Notes under the pieces: model-generated | What the model saw: only the letters and a program-made list of their open reading frames with translations | Told to the model about the DNA's origin: nothing | Database searches by the model: none | Position numbers and translations under genes: made by a program | NCBI GenBank assembly: GCA_958496175.1 | Contig: OY292274.1 | Coordinates: forward strand, 7,130,001 to 7,194,000 | From: Sisyra terminalis | Taxonomy: Eukaryota; Arthropoda; Insecta; Neuroptera; Sisyridae | Direction: 5' to 3' | Length of the DNA stretch: 64,000 nt | Shown here: positions 46,700-58,980 of the stretch, one piece after another | Layout of the letters: the number at the start of each line of letters is the position of its first letter | Numbering within the stretch: position 1 is the first letter of the stretch

Positions 46700-46982
46700 T
46701 GCGTGAAAAAGATATTCTAAATAACTATTCTATCTATAAATAATTGATAATAAAAAAATAACTGATATAATGAGAGAAAAAAGTAAAATATTAATACGCT
46801 TGTTTAATTAATAACATTAATGGATTTTTTTCAACTACTTAATTTTGATTTTTGTTGCAATTATAAAAAAAAACTGATAAATTATTTCAATAAATATTTT
46901 TTAGAATTAAAAATGTACTTTTTTGAATTATTTTTCTTAATTTAATATTGTGGGTCTACGTCAGTCCAGCCGTGACTAAATG

Positions 46983-48286
46983 TAAGAATTTCATAAAAGT
47001 TAGTTTGACTAATTTTGATCGATTTTCATGGATAAAAATATAAGTTAGCAGAAAATAATTATAAAGAAGGACTGTCCAAAAAAAAATACGTCAGTCCATC
47101 GCAAAAATTTTTAACCAAGCAACAAATCGTTTTGGCTTTGATTACTCAGTGTCGGCGATTATCACTAACTTCATCAAACATATCATAGAACTTAAGGAAC
47201 AATAATTTGCACATGTTAATTAACAATTTGTTCGTTATTAATTAAGCAACTGAAAATGCAAATGGAATTTAGTTGTAAGAGATTAGCGAAACACTTATTG
47301 TAAAAAGGAAAAGTCGACTTGTTTATTTAATTTTGACCCTAATTTTTTTCAGTTTGGCTGCATTCGTTCATTGCAAATTTGGATTACATTGTTCGCAATG
47401 GGAAACGCAAAAACAAAATATTTATTCTTGTTGTACATATTTTGTTCTCTAATTTACAGTCTTTCTCACTTTAAAAATTATTGCAACAGTTATATTTGAA
47501 ATAAATGTTCTTGTCTCTATAACATTTAACTTTTGAATTTTTCGTTTCTGCCACTTTACAATTATCGACAAAGTTAAAAATTTAAAATAAACAATCATTG
47601 GTCGAATTGAAATTTAGATGGATGAAAATGAAGGATGGTACAATTCTATGGGTAAAATTACATCTTGATTGGATAACTGGAAGCGTGTTAATTGTCATCT
47701 CAAAAATCGGTCACCAATAATACGAAACTAATATAAAGGATTAAAAAATATTTTTCTTCCAAATTAAAAAAAAAATCATCATTTATTTAAAAAACCATCA
47801 TACTAAAATCGTTTTTGAGTTGGCGACCCGTAACGAAAATTTTAAGTTTTTTTTTACATTGTAAATTTTATGATTTTTCGTCAAAGTTTGAATTGAAACT
47901 ACTTCTAAATTGCAGTCTTAATCTTTAAAGTAATAAACAAAGCCTTTCTTTGATAATTATTACCTCATATTAGGCATTAAGAAAAATGTGAAGAGTAACT
48001 TACGATGAAAAGCTAAGACTAAAGTTGATAAAAGAAACCTTTGAACTGTAAAATTTGTCTAATCAACGATAGAAATTTCAAATTTAATAATGAAAATACC
48101 GTTAAATACGAAACATAATTATATGTTATTTAGTATTGTTTGTAATATAAAAACAAACATGTACACTATTGATATAAGAAATTCTAATCCCCTGTTAAGA
48201 TTGTGGATACGAAACATGATATTATTATTAGGATATGAAAATCGAATAAAAGAAAATTTTATTTGATATATTGGCTTATGTCATAT
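46983..48286. other. AT-rich non-coding stretch
   Basis: 48045-48130 shares an AATTTCAAATTTAATAAT block with the interspersed family. Otherwise nothing. Confidence 0.4.
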
Positions 48287-49223
48287 TTGGGTGTCCGTTA
48301 TTTCGCAAATTGATTTTTTTACAGCGATCGCCCCCTGAATTTTTAGTTTAAAATATAAAAAAAATTATCCAATACAATTAAGCTCTTAATTTCTTGATTA
48401 AACCATGCCGGAATCATGTTACTTTTACCATTTAAATAACATGGGATTATTTGACTTTTTACTTTTATTTATTTTTTTCTCAGAAACAAATGTATCAAAA
48501 GATTTAAGATTAAACTATTCTGGCGTAAAATTTAACGCTCTACAAAAAAGGTCTTTAATGAATTTTCGATTAAATCACTCCATTAAAAGTTATTCAACAT
48601 TTAATTTGTGCCTTATATAAATATTGCAATATTGTCAAGTTTTTGCTCCTTTTTACTTTTTTTAACTATAAAATCATTGGAAGAGAAAATAAAAATTATT
48701 ATCATCAATGCGCAAGTGATTATTTGTGTTAGTTTTATGGCTTGAACTGAAAATTAAACAAAAGAAAATCGTTTTTTGATAATTAAAACCGGTGACATAA
48801 GATCCGCATTCGCTATAGTCGGGAAATTCAATTTATACAGGATAAATTTTCGTACTTTGATCAATATTTTGTACCTACGAAGTGAATTTCCTCCTACGAT
48901 TTAAAAAGTTAAATGTTAAATAACTTTTAATAGAGCGATTTAATCGAAAATTCATAAAAGACCTTTTTTGTAGAACGTTAAATTTTACGTCAGAATAATT
49001 TTATCTTAAATCTTTTCATTCATTCATTTCTGAGAAAAAAATTAAAAGTAAAAAGTCAAATAATCCCATGTTATTTAAATGGTAAAAGTAACATGATTCC
49101 GGCACGGTTTAATCAAGAAATTAAGAGCTTAATTGTATTGGATAGTTATTTTTATATCTTAAACTAAAAATTCAGGAGGCGATCACTGTAAAAAAATCAA
49201 TTTGGGAAATAACGGACACCTTA
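48287..49223. mobile_element. Palindromic hAT-like non-autonomous element, copy 2 (core inverted)
   Basis: Ends TTGGGTGTCCGTTATTTCGC and GGACACCTTA; ATGTCATAT flanks both sides (48278-48286 and 49224-49232; 8 or 9 bp depending on where the end is set). The arms match copy 1, but the core runs in the opposite orientation and is shorter. Frame 48405-48620 falls in the arm and is chance. Confidence 0.85.
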
Positions 49224-49232
49224 ATGTCATAT

Positions 49233-51356
49233 ACAGATTACATTTTACTATGTATTTGTGTTGCATATATCTTAATCAGATATAATAGTTGTTAACTATT
49301 GCTAAAATATTTTATATTCTGCATCGGTAAACTTTCATAAAAGTGTGTGACTGACTAATTGGAGGTCATATTGTAATTTTGTAATTGTGATGATTTTATA
49401 TTATTTGTTTTACAATTGAAATTAAACCAATTATGCCAGCCAAACTAAGAACAAAGTTCGCACAGGCCAACGTTAGCCGGGTTCACTAACATTTTTTCAC
49501 TTTTTTAACACAAATATTGTTTATCCTTTATTTGCCTTATAAAGAACCATTATAGTCTTAGCTTTATCTCATAAAAACAAATAGCTGACTAGGTGATAAA
49601 AATTACCAAATTTAATGTTTTTAACCGAAAAAATAAGGAAAAGTGAAAAAATTTAAAAGTTTTAAAAATGCTTGCATTATAATTCTTAGTATGGGAAACC
49701 ATGTATCCAATATTATAAGTCAAAAGCATGCATTTTTGAGTGAATTGTTAATTTTTTTAACAAAAAAAATTGGTTTATAAGAACATTAGCCTTACAAAGT
49801 ATAAAGATTTGTTTTTCCTCTTTCCAAATTGTTAAAATTTCGAGAAACGAAAACAATCTATAATATAAAAAAGTTCCGTCATTTTCAAATTTGTTGACTT
49901 AACAAAGTTTTAAAATGAATTTCATCAGATATTTTTATAACTTTAGGCTATATTTGTTCAATACTTACCAAAACAGTATACGTGTAGAAAAATTAACTGT
50001 TTTAATTTTAGTGATTGTACATTTACTGGGGAATTATAATATTTGTAAATTTGATTGCATTTTACATTTATAAATGCTGACAATTTCTTCCTTAATATAT
50101 ATTCATTGTCAAACTGTATTTACCATATTAAAACAATCAAATTTTGTATCTGCATTGTAAAGTATTGGCAGGTATTGAACAAATATAGCCTAAAGATAAA
50201 AAAAAAAATCCCCAGAACTTTAGTTTAAAACTTGATAAAACCAACAAATTTGAAAATGACGAAGTTGTTCACAATAATTCGTTTCTTTTTTCTTGATATT
50301 TAAACCGTGTTTGAGAGGGAAAAAGGAAAAACAAATCTGATGCAAAATCGGTATAAAGATCATCTCAGTGATTTGAATGTTAAACAATATCAAGTATTTT
50401 TTGTAATTATAAAGAGAAGTTAATTACAACTATAAGTGATTTTATTAATATTAAAAAATCATGGCATTGTTTAAGATTATAATTACTGACATAAATTTTA
50501 TACCAATTTTGTCTCAGCTTGATTTTTAAACGAAACTAAATTAACATGTTTATTATGATTAGTAATATCTTTAAAGTATACGACTGGAAGTACATTGTTG
50601 TCTGCTATAATCTGGAGTACCTATTAAAATTGATAGTTATTTTCAAAAGCTGATGCTTATAAATCGAAATAAGTATCAGATGATCTTTATCTAACCAATA
50701 GGTAGTAGAAAAATAATCCAAAATCGATTACAGTGTTTTATTTATAACATCTTATTTCAACCATACTAAAATTGACAATAACCAAATAAAAATAGTTCAT
50801 TTTTGGTGATATTTTTCCTTGAAGACATTTAAGGTGTTGTGTTTTTTATTATATGTTTTGATGTCAAGAAAAAAATAAGTTCAAATAGTGGTTTGTAACA
50901 AGATTTTACAATACTAATAACATATTAAATGTAAACTCTGTTAAGAACTCTATTTTTATAGCAAAAATTGTCGAAATTTATCCCAAAAAAAGCAAGGTTT
51001 ACAAAGAAGTAAAACTTTTTACATGCGTTCATAAGCAAACTCAAAGTTTTTTTTTTTTTTTTTTTGAAACGAAACTAAAAGTTTTGTATTGTCAAAAAAA
51101 ATAAAATAAAAAAAAGTCTTATAAAAATGATAAATGTATGAAATTTTAATTCAAAAAGTTAAATATCACTAAATAAATTTTCTCTTTCCATGTCTTATAC
51201 AACAAAGTTCATAGTCAAAGTATTTCTCTTCTTATTGGAATCACAGATATACCTAAGTTTTGTGGTTCAAAATAAATAATTTACGCATTATGAAATCGGT
51301 ATTTTCTTTACACTTTTTTGAATAATTTTGTTAATTCCAGTGATTTTTAAAACATC
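49233..51356. other. AT-rich non-coding stretch
   Basis: No supported exon, RNA or element. A T-run of 19 lies near 51047. Confidence 0.45.
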
Positions 51357-52962
51357 ACCATATTATTTTTTTTTTATTAAAAATATTTATTGTTTTCTGT
51401 ATTTATAATACTTTACAATATATTTCATAGATTAAAATTCGCCATTGGAGTGAAACTCGTCGACGAAGCGGTGCACTTTTGTGAAAGAAACCAGCTAGTG
51501 CTGGCACTTTCCCTCTTATTTTATTTGAACTTTAATCCGGGTCCCGTAAGAGGTCCCGAGGCCACCTTCTTTTTAGATGGCGTGGAGGGTTTTTAGGATG
51601 GGAATTTGTTGAGAGGGCTTGTGCTTGTGGGTTTGGGTGATTGTGTAATTTGTTGTGAAATTTGGTAAACTGGTCTTGAATAAAATTTGGGACAAAAGGA
51701 ATTTTGAGGTCGTTGTGGATAGTACGGATATTTACCTAATAAGGAGCATTCAGGATGTGACGAAGGACTTTAGATTGAAATGATTGGATAAGTTGAATAT
51801 TGGAAGGTTTGATTGAGCCCTACAGCTCTGCTCCGTACGCCCAGATTGGTCTGATAATAGTTTTGTAAATTGTCAGTTTGTTTTTTGTATCTGTGATTTG
51901 GGTCCCAATAGTCTTCGTAGTAGTCCGTATCTTTTGTTTAGTTCTTGTCGTTTTTGTTTAACGAGGGTATCCAATTTAAATGTTCGTCTAGTTACATTCC
52001 TAAGTATTTTACTACTGGGGTAGTTGGTATTAAGTTATTGTTAAAGTATAAAGGAGAACAAGAAATTCTTTTTAGTGTGAAAGTTGTAATGACCGATTTG
52101 TTTTCATTTATTTTAATTTTCCATCTATCGCACCATTTGGCGATAAGGTCAAGGTGATGCTGGAGTGTAGTTGTGGCTTTTAAGTGATCAGGATCAGAGG
52201 ACAGGATAGCTGTATCATCAGCATAGGTAGTGATTGTGGTTAGTGGGTGAATCGGGATGTCGGCTGTATATATGTTGTACAGTATAGGTCCCAGAATGCT
52301 ACCCTGAGGAACCCCTGCGTGGATCATTGAAACACTAGATAGTGCCACACTACACCTGACGCTGAAGCTACGGGTAAGAAGATAAGATTTGATTATTAGA
52401 AAATATTGGGAGGGGAGAATATTTTTAAGCTTAATCAGAAGCCCCGGGTGCCATACTCGATCGAATGCCTGAGAGACATCGAGAAAGGCCCCCGCGCAGA
52501 CTTTTTTCGTTTCAAGTGCACGTCGACAACTCGTAGGGTTTGTTGCGTTGTTGAGTGGAAGGGGCGAAATCCAAATTGATGTAAGGGGATTATGTTGTGA
52601 GATTCAATTATAAGTAGTAATTTTTTTAGAAGGATAATTTCAAAAATTTTGGAAAGCAATGGAAAGAGACTTATTGGCCTACATCATGTTGGGATTGAAC
52701 TGGGTTTATTTGGTTTTGGGATCATCACAATAATGGAGTGTTTCCATTTTGTGGGAAAATGAGTGGTACGAAGGATGGAATTAAAAAGTGAGGTAAGGAA
52801 CATTAATGCTTTTCGTGGTAGGTGACGCAGGATCTCAGTTGTTATAAAGTCGTGACCTGGGGACTTCTTTAAGGGTGCTTTTTCGATCAAGAATATTATT
52901 TCAGAGGGATTTATGGGTTTGGCTGGCAGTTCAAGAGGTAAAGGAATTTGTACCATATTATT
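51357..52962 (-). mobile_element. 5'-truncated Jockey-like non-LTR element with 11-bp TSD
   Basis: ACCATATTATT occurs at 51357-51367 and at 52952-52962. Between them, on the minus strand, are 1.58 kb of retrotransposon starting inside the RT domain and ending in a poly(A) tail (T-run 51366-51375). It is markedly GC-richer than the host DNA. Target duplication, A-tail and 5' truncation show insertion by target-primed reverse transcription; decay of the frame is moderate. Confidence 0.9.
51532..52951 (-). pseudogene. Jockey-like reverse transcriptase, partial
   Basis: Minus strand, in order: KSPGHDFITTEIL and KWKHSIIVMIPKPNKP (RT blocks 1-2), a TGA, RPISLFPLLSKIFE and HQFGFRPFHSTTQQ, a frameshift near 52490, FLDVSQAFDRVWHPG (catalytic F-x-D-x-x-x-A-F-D), AGVPQGSILGPILYNIY, and TYADDTAILS, where Y-A-D-D is the catalytic motif. 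Then VVKYLGM, IYKTIIRPIWAYG, LRHILNAP, and the terminal RHLKRRWPRDLL before TAA at 51532. Stops lie at AEL-stop-GS and APY-stop-VN. The endonuclease and the ORF1 protein are missing. Overall order is that of Jockey-clade ORF2. Confidence 0.88.
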
Positions 52963-54941
52963 AGATTACAATCGTGTAAAGTCGTGACAAGCCACTAGAA
53001 TAAGAGTGCCTATAATAATTAATGAACAGTAAAAAAAAATCAAAATTATAAAACTACTAGCTATTCCCCGCGACTTCGTCTGCGTAACGTAGGTGTAGTT
53101 ATATTTTCTTTTTAGATTTGCTATTTGTAGTGGCATATGAAAATTATTATTTTTCTTATTTCTTTTACGAAAAACATAATCACACTTAAAAAAAATATTT
53201 GGTCAACTTTAAAAAGACACATTTAATAAACTGTTACTTAGAATAAAATAGTTGTATATAATGATCAATTAATTTTCAAAAAATATTTATAAATATCTAA
53301 AAAGAGTATGGTCTATTCCGTATACCTGCGGTAGGTATATCTACCGTGACCAATTAATCCGTAAATCAATCACCATCAATACATAAATAAAAACTATCGT
53401 TAAGTTCAATAAAAACAGTCATAATTATGACTTAAAACAGTTAAAAGTTATCAAAACACTCGCCTAGATATTTAGAATATTAGTAGAAATCCCATTTCAT
53501 TGTCTCAACTTTTACACTATCTGAAATGTACAAAACTACGGAGAAATTAAAATTTGTCCAGATGCACGAAACCCATTTCCTCCATAATCAAGTATAACCA
53601 TTGTGTATCTATGCACTTATTAAAATATTTGAATTTCAACTATATAATTAAACCATTTTTTTCAGTTCGCCGAATTTCTCGCTGTTCGATATTCACTCAG
53701 TCATGTATTTATTTGTGAATTCGTATTTCGGATTTTCAGGTTTACAATATGTGAAAGCCAAAAAACGTAATGCTCACTTATGCACTTAACCTTTTTTAGA
53801 TATATATATTAGAGTGTAAATTTTAAAGCAGATCCTACGTTTTGGTTTCTAATAATAAACCAACATTGTTTTATTTTAAGCGATAAAACGTTTCGTCTAT
53901 AACGAACATACCTTGATAATTAAATTTGAAATTTCGATTGTTTATTAGACGTTATGCCGTACAAACTTTGCCACCATTTTTCACTCTTTTAGAGGAGGAG
54001 TTATCAAAAAACCCTTTATTATTATATATCTGCATCGTATAAGAAAAACACTTTCCAAATTTCATCGACACAAATATGCATTTACATTGGAAAATACAAT
54101 GTAAAACGAAAACAAATATGACCTTTATTTTGATTATCATGACTAAAAAGCAATTCGATATCGCACAATTTGACGTTGTACATACAAAATTGTTGGAAAT
54201 AGATAGAAAGCGTGGAAGGAAATTCGAATATTTTATTTATTTTCAATAACAATAATTGATTTACAAATTTTTCTAAATACCGAAGAAAAGTTGGTCTGAA
54301 AGATTTTATTTTTTGATTGATAATGAAATATATGACAAAAAATTGCTCCCTTAATGTTAAATAATTGCTCCAGGTCACAATCATTGGTTCTGAAAAATTA
54401 GATTTTAAAAAAGTTTGATTGTTGAAAAACAAACAAAAATAAAAAACTCCCTCTTTGGTATTTGGTATAAGTACCTACTACCTAAACTTTCATACTAATT
54501 AAATGAAATGACGTTATTTAAAATGCTGTAGCTAAAATGATATAACAATAACAGAAACTTATTATTAATTATTTATTTATTTATTAATTACATTTATTAA
54601 ATTCAAAATTTCGATTGTTGATTAACTCTAAATTTTCTCATACAAACTTTGTCACCCCTTTTACTCTTTAAGGGTAGGAATTTTCAAAAAAAAATCTTAT
54701 CAGATGTCTACTTCTTAAAAGGAATACATCGAATATTAACATTTCATCAGTCAGAGGGGATATATAAATACAGGATTTTATGTATGCACGGTTTTAAAAA
54801 CGTATTTACTTTAAGTTTTATTACTCTTATTATTATTACTACTACTACTAGTACTTTTTTTCGTTTATATTTCCTTATTGAGCAACTCTAAGGGTCTATT
54901 TATAACAATTTTGTAAAAAAAAAATAAAAAAAAAGTTTACT

Positions 54942-55014
54942 GTAAGATTCGAATCCATGTCTTTATAATTAGGAGCCTCAGAATGTTAGATACGTAAGCC
55001 ATTACGCTATTAAC
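54942..55014 (-). repeat. tRNA-like Pol III promoter inside copy C
   Basis: Minus strand: A-box-like TAGCGTAATGG (54999-55009) and B-box GGATTCGAATC (54946-54955), with the same spacing as in copy B. The boxes are better preserved than the rest of the repeat. Not a functional tRNA gene: no paired acceptor stem is visible. Confidence 0.55.
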
Positions 55015-55324
55015 ACCAACTGTGTGTTTATATATATGAAGGTTTATATTTCAAAGAGGCGATTTTCTAAAATTTAAATTGAATTTGCTTTTTATCAGTT
55101 CAACTAAAAATATTTTTATAGATTATTTTCTCACTTTAAATTACCTTTCCAATGATATATAACTCACCTGTCTAGTGTAAAAATTTCTGTTTTCATCCCT
55201 AGGAAATACCTTCTCTTATATTTTTTTGGAATATAAGTAGCCTATAGTCTGAGGGAAATTGTGTTGTATCTTGATACCAAATTTCATTAAATTCGGTTGT
55301 TCCGTTCTTTAGTTAAATCGGGAC

Positions 55325-55345
55325 ACACAGACAGACAGACAGACA
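55325..55345 (+). repeat. GACA microsatellite
   Basis: Complement of the GTCT run in copy B; part of the family tail. Confidence 0.9.
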
Positions 55346-55466
55346 AAAATTTTAAAAATGTTAAATTCGGAATAAGAGCCCCTTGAAACAAATAATTAAC
55401 CTTAAAGTGGGTTCAAAATCGAAATGTACAGACAGACGTAGGAATTTTATATATTAGTATAGATTA

Positions 55467-57579
55467 ATCCTTGTTTTTGATGTTATTTAAGTCTTCTACA
55501 TTAAGAGAGATCAAAAACATATTGCGTGATTACTATTTACGTGCTTTTCCATAAAATGGTTGAATCAGATGAATTAATTCATTTTGTGTTCTACAAGTAT
55601 AATAACAAATTCAATTATATACTTGTTTTCATATATCTTTTTTGTTCATAGACGAAGTCGGATGAAATGAAAGCTTACTTTTATTAGTGAAATTCAGAAG
55701 AAAAATCATTGGAAATTGGAAAAAAAAATCTTCTTTTCAACAATAAATTAAGAGTAGGAATAAAAACTTTGTACGCACGTTTTATGTGAAATGGTTAAAT
55801 AAATTCTTTATGATTGAACTTTTAGAACTCAATTTCACTGTTACTATCATTAATAAATTACAAAGTATCTAATAAAATAAATTTAATCTACAAAAAAACA
55901 GCTACCAATGTACCGGGTAGTGTAATCAAATAGAGCGTTATTAAATTTAAGGTAGCTGAAAGTCAGAGGAGTAAGCCGTTAGAATGTATCGATTTTGAAG
56001 TGGAAAATGTGAACGGACACATGGTTAAGTCCGGGCCACATTAGATTGTCGCATATCAACCCGGAGCTTTAAGATGGCAGGAGAGTTGTTCGTGACAATT
56101 GTACTAAAACCCCAACGCTTGCACTATTGCAATTGTCGACCATGCACCACCGTAGGAGCCGGTTATTAATTCAATAAATCCTCTGTGTATTTGCCGCAAA
56201 ACATTTTTATACTTTAATTACATTTGAAACATCTGCACTGTGGTGCACGGGGATTTTCAGCGAAATGGATTTGTATGCCACAACATAGACCACAATTTTA
56301 TTTAAGTTCCAGTCATACGTTCTTATTGACTTTGTATATGAAAAACTATTTTTAATGTTACTCAAGTCGTTAACCTGCGAAACATGAACATAATTTCTAC
56401 AACTTGTACTTCAAATAAATAAAAAAAAAAGTTTTGTTGAAGTGTAACTGGCATTCTTAAGAAATGAGATTCTAGAAAAAAGCAATGTTCACGTTTTAAA
56501 GTAAAAATGCATCTTTTTGCCATTGTGTTTGGAGTTTCAAGTGTCGAACTCGAAAGCGTTCAATTTTATTGAACAGAGCTTTATAGTTCAATAGTTTAAA
56601 TCGTTTTCAATTATGTGAAGTGTGCAAATCCAATTGAATGAAAATAAACGAGGAGAAAACTTATATTATTTGTCCAATGTAGAAACACAAGCGACAAAAC
56701 GCAAAAGAAATCAACAGTGATGTTTTTAAAAATTAATACAAATCTTTTTTTGCACTTAAGATTTTCCTGGTTCAGGTGGGACTCGATTCGACGATGTCTT
56801 TATTTTTAGTAACTTGCTGTTATGAGGATGTGAGCCTTAAACATTATTTCGATTTAGTCTTTAACGTTTGTATAGACATTTCAGGTGTATATGCTCACGT
56901 ATAAATATGTATGGGACGTAAGTAAAGTAAACTTTCATTTGCCTTACTTTTCTGTCGCAGCAATATGTCCCATGGGGTTTTTTTTCAACTCACTAGACGC
57001 TTATCGTTGTACAAAATGAATGAAAATTGAACGAAACGATGCTAAGCTATTACATTCATGCGCATACTATGTTTCAAGGGGATGAGAAAAATAATGATAT
57101 TGTATCTTTCATAGGAATATCGAAAGAAATGTTCACATAGGATACACTACACTTAATAAAAATATAACTTGCATCCATCCCTCGTTTACTTGACGTTCTG
57201 CTGTGAGAACGAGGAATGGAAAAAAAACCAGATGAGCATATTTTGCCATGGTTTTACGACTTGATACTTAAGTTTGTTTAATATTGAATTTTGTAAACTT
57301 CTCTCTTCGAGTTCTTCATTACTATTTACAATGTATATTTTTGACGAGAAATAAAAAAGAAATTGTGCAGCAGTTTTAATATACGGAAACAGAATGTTCG
57401 TGTAGCGGGTTTTCAATGACTTTCCACCCTTTATTATTTTGTAATCTGATCGCAAAAGAAACTATCATAATTTTAGAGATAGAACTGAGACCATAAAATA
57501 TTTATGTCGCTCGTTTCGTTTTAATATCGGAATAAATAAAAGATATTTTTGAAATTGCTAGAAAATATGTTAATATTTT
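55467..57579. other. Non-coding, with GC-richer patches
   Basis: 55960-56180 is GC-richer and contains a 32-codon frame from ATG at about 56073 with four Cys (YCNCRPC), too short to call. 56760-56990 is another such patch. They could be regulatory sequence or small exons; I recognise neither. Confidence 0.35.
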
Positions 57580-58980
57580 ATCAATATTTTTGGTAATTTT
57601 GTCATATGACGGCTTTTCTCAAAAAAAAATGGTAGGCACATAAAATTAGAATTAAAACGTTCAGAACATTTAAAAATACAATATTTCGGCGGCGGAACTC
57701 TAATTTTCTTGACAATTATTACAAAGAAGCCTAAAAAAGAATACCATTATAGTCGACTTTAATAGATGTCAAAGTAACTGTTAAACGCTTTTGCCAGCTT
57801 TTGCTTACAAGTACGCTTGTGTAATAAAAACAAAGAGATGCAAAAATGACAAAGAGAACAAATATGAATTTAATTTGACAAAGCGCCCGGGAAAGTATAA
57901 AGTTAAATAATGTTGGGAAAATGATATTTTGATCGATTTATTCGTGAATTGAAGTAAAAACAAAATAGAGAATGAGACGTTATCAAATTGTACCGGTGTA
58001 TAAGTTAAACCACACCAAATAAAATATATGAAATGATAACTCCAAAAGTTAAATGTGTTAAACTTTTCATGGTAATACCTGAATGCCATAATATCACATA
58101 ATTTTCTGCATGCATTATTTCCTATGAGTGTGCTCAAAACTAAAAGCCTTTTTTTGAAAAAAAAAAACGCAAATTTCTCCTCGATATACGTATCACTTTT
58201 TTATATTATTTTAACGAGTTTAAAGTAATTGTTTTCAGTGTATATATTAAACGGCGAATTAGAAATTAAATTTGGCGTAAAACAAAACTCGTGTTCAGTC
58301 TCGCAACGTAATATTATTGGTCTACCTTAAATAACCTAAGACTTAACAATAAAAAAATAAAAGGAACAAAATAAGCATGGACTAATTTCAAATACTAAAT
58401 AGAATTTTTTTCAACTATAAAATTTTTATTAGTAATACAAATAACTATATGACAACGTCCCATTTTCTATTTTGTTTTTAATTCAATTCGTGAATAAATT
58501 CGTCCTCATACAATTTAGCACTAAAGAAGAAATTAGAAGATATGTTCGAGGTGACTTAATAACCAAATATCGAATAAATTCGCGAATTGATTTAAAATAC
58601 CATACCGTAACGTTAATAAAAGCATAAAATTATGTAACCTGTTGGTCATTACTTCGTATCAGATATTTTACTGAAATTTGGTTAACTTTTACTTTCCCGG
58701 GCGCTTTATCAAATTAAATTCATATTTGTTCTCTTTGTTTTTATTACACATGCGTACTTGTAAGCAAAAGCGTTTAACAGTTACTTTGACGTCTATTAAA
58801 GTCTACTATAATGGTATTCTTTTTCAGGCTTTTTTTTAATATTTGTGAAGAAAATTAGAGTTCCGCCGTCGGAATATTGCATTTTTAAGTGTTCTGATCA
58901 TTTTAACACTAATTTTATTTACCTACGATTTTTTTTGAGAAAAGCCGTCATATGACAAAATTACCATATTTTTGAATAAT
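57580..58980. repeat. Large foldback element, about 1.4 kb
   Basis: Arms at about 57580-57985 and 58445-58980 are inverted copies: GGTAATTTTGTCATATGACG on the left, its complement near 58960; TTTCCCGGGCGCTTT and its complement at 58693 and 57888. The right arm carries roughly 150 extra bases. The inner word CGTGAATTGAA..AAACAAAATAG links it to the element at 8100-9692 and the solo unit at 20216. Open frame 57805-58137 lies in the left arm and is not a gene. Confidence 0.75.

Larger units (their letters stand above)
43729..46982 (+). mobile_element. Decayed hAT transposon with 8-bp TSD
   Basis: ACTAAATG at 43729-43736 and again at 46975-46982 is an exact 8-bp duplication. The left end begins CAGGGCAGGATTGGCCCACC and the right end finishes TCCAGCCGTG, related inverted ends of CAGGG type. 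The interior has a hAT transposase pseudogene, and the interspersed copy F (43982-45414) is inserted into it. The N-terminal half of the transposase is not visible; without the nested copy the element would be about 1.8 kb. Confidence 0.85.
53054..55466 (+). repeat. Interspersed family copy C, near full length (2.4 kb)
   Basis: Head ACTAGCTATTCCCCGCGACTT, then TCGTCTGCGTAACGTAGGTG, the palindrome near 53328 (one arm mutated), internal blocks shared with copies B, D and H, an inverted tRNA-like box pair, a GACA run, and tail ATATATTAGTATAGATTA. Collinear with copy B over its whole length. No protein is encoded; the minus frame 54082-54432 is chance. The class is not certain: the lack of an A-tail, of inverted ends and of a clear duplication leaves several options. 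Confidence 0.8.

Noticed and set aside
48405..48620. 71-codon plus frame
   Set aside because: Falls within the inverted arm of a non-autonomous hAT-like element that encodes nothing in the other copies.
54082..54432. 116-codon minus frame, and similar frames at 21825-22046 and 22090-22416
   Set aside because: All lie in collinear copies of the same non-coding interspersed family, the frame is not kept between copies, and the composition is low complexity.
57805..58137. 110-codon minus frame
   Set aside because: It overlaps the left arm of the foldback element at 57580-58980 and has no domain.
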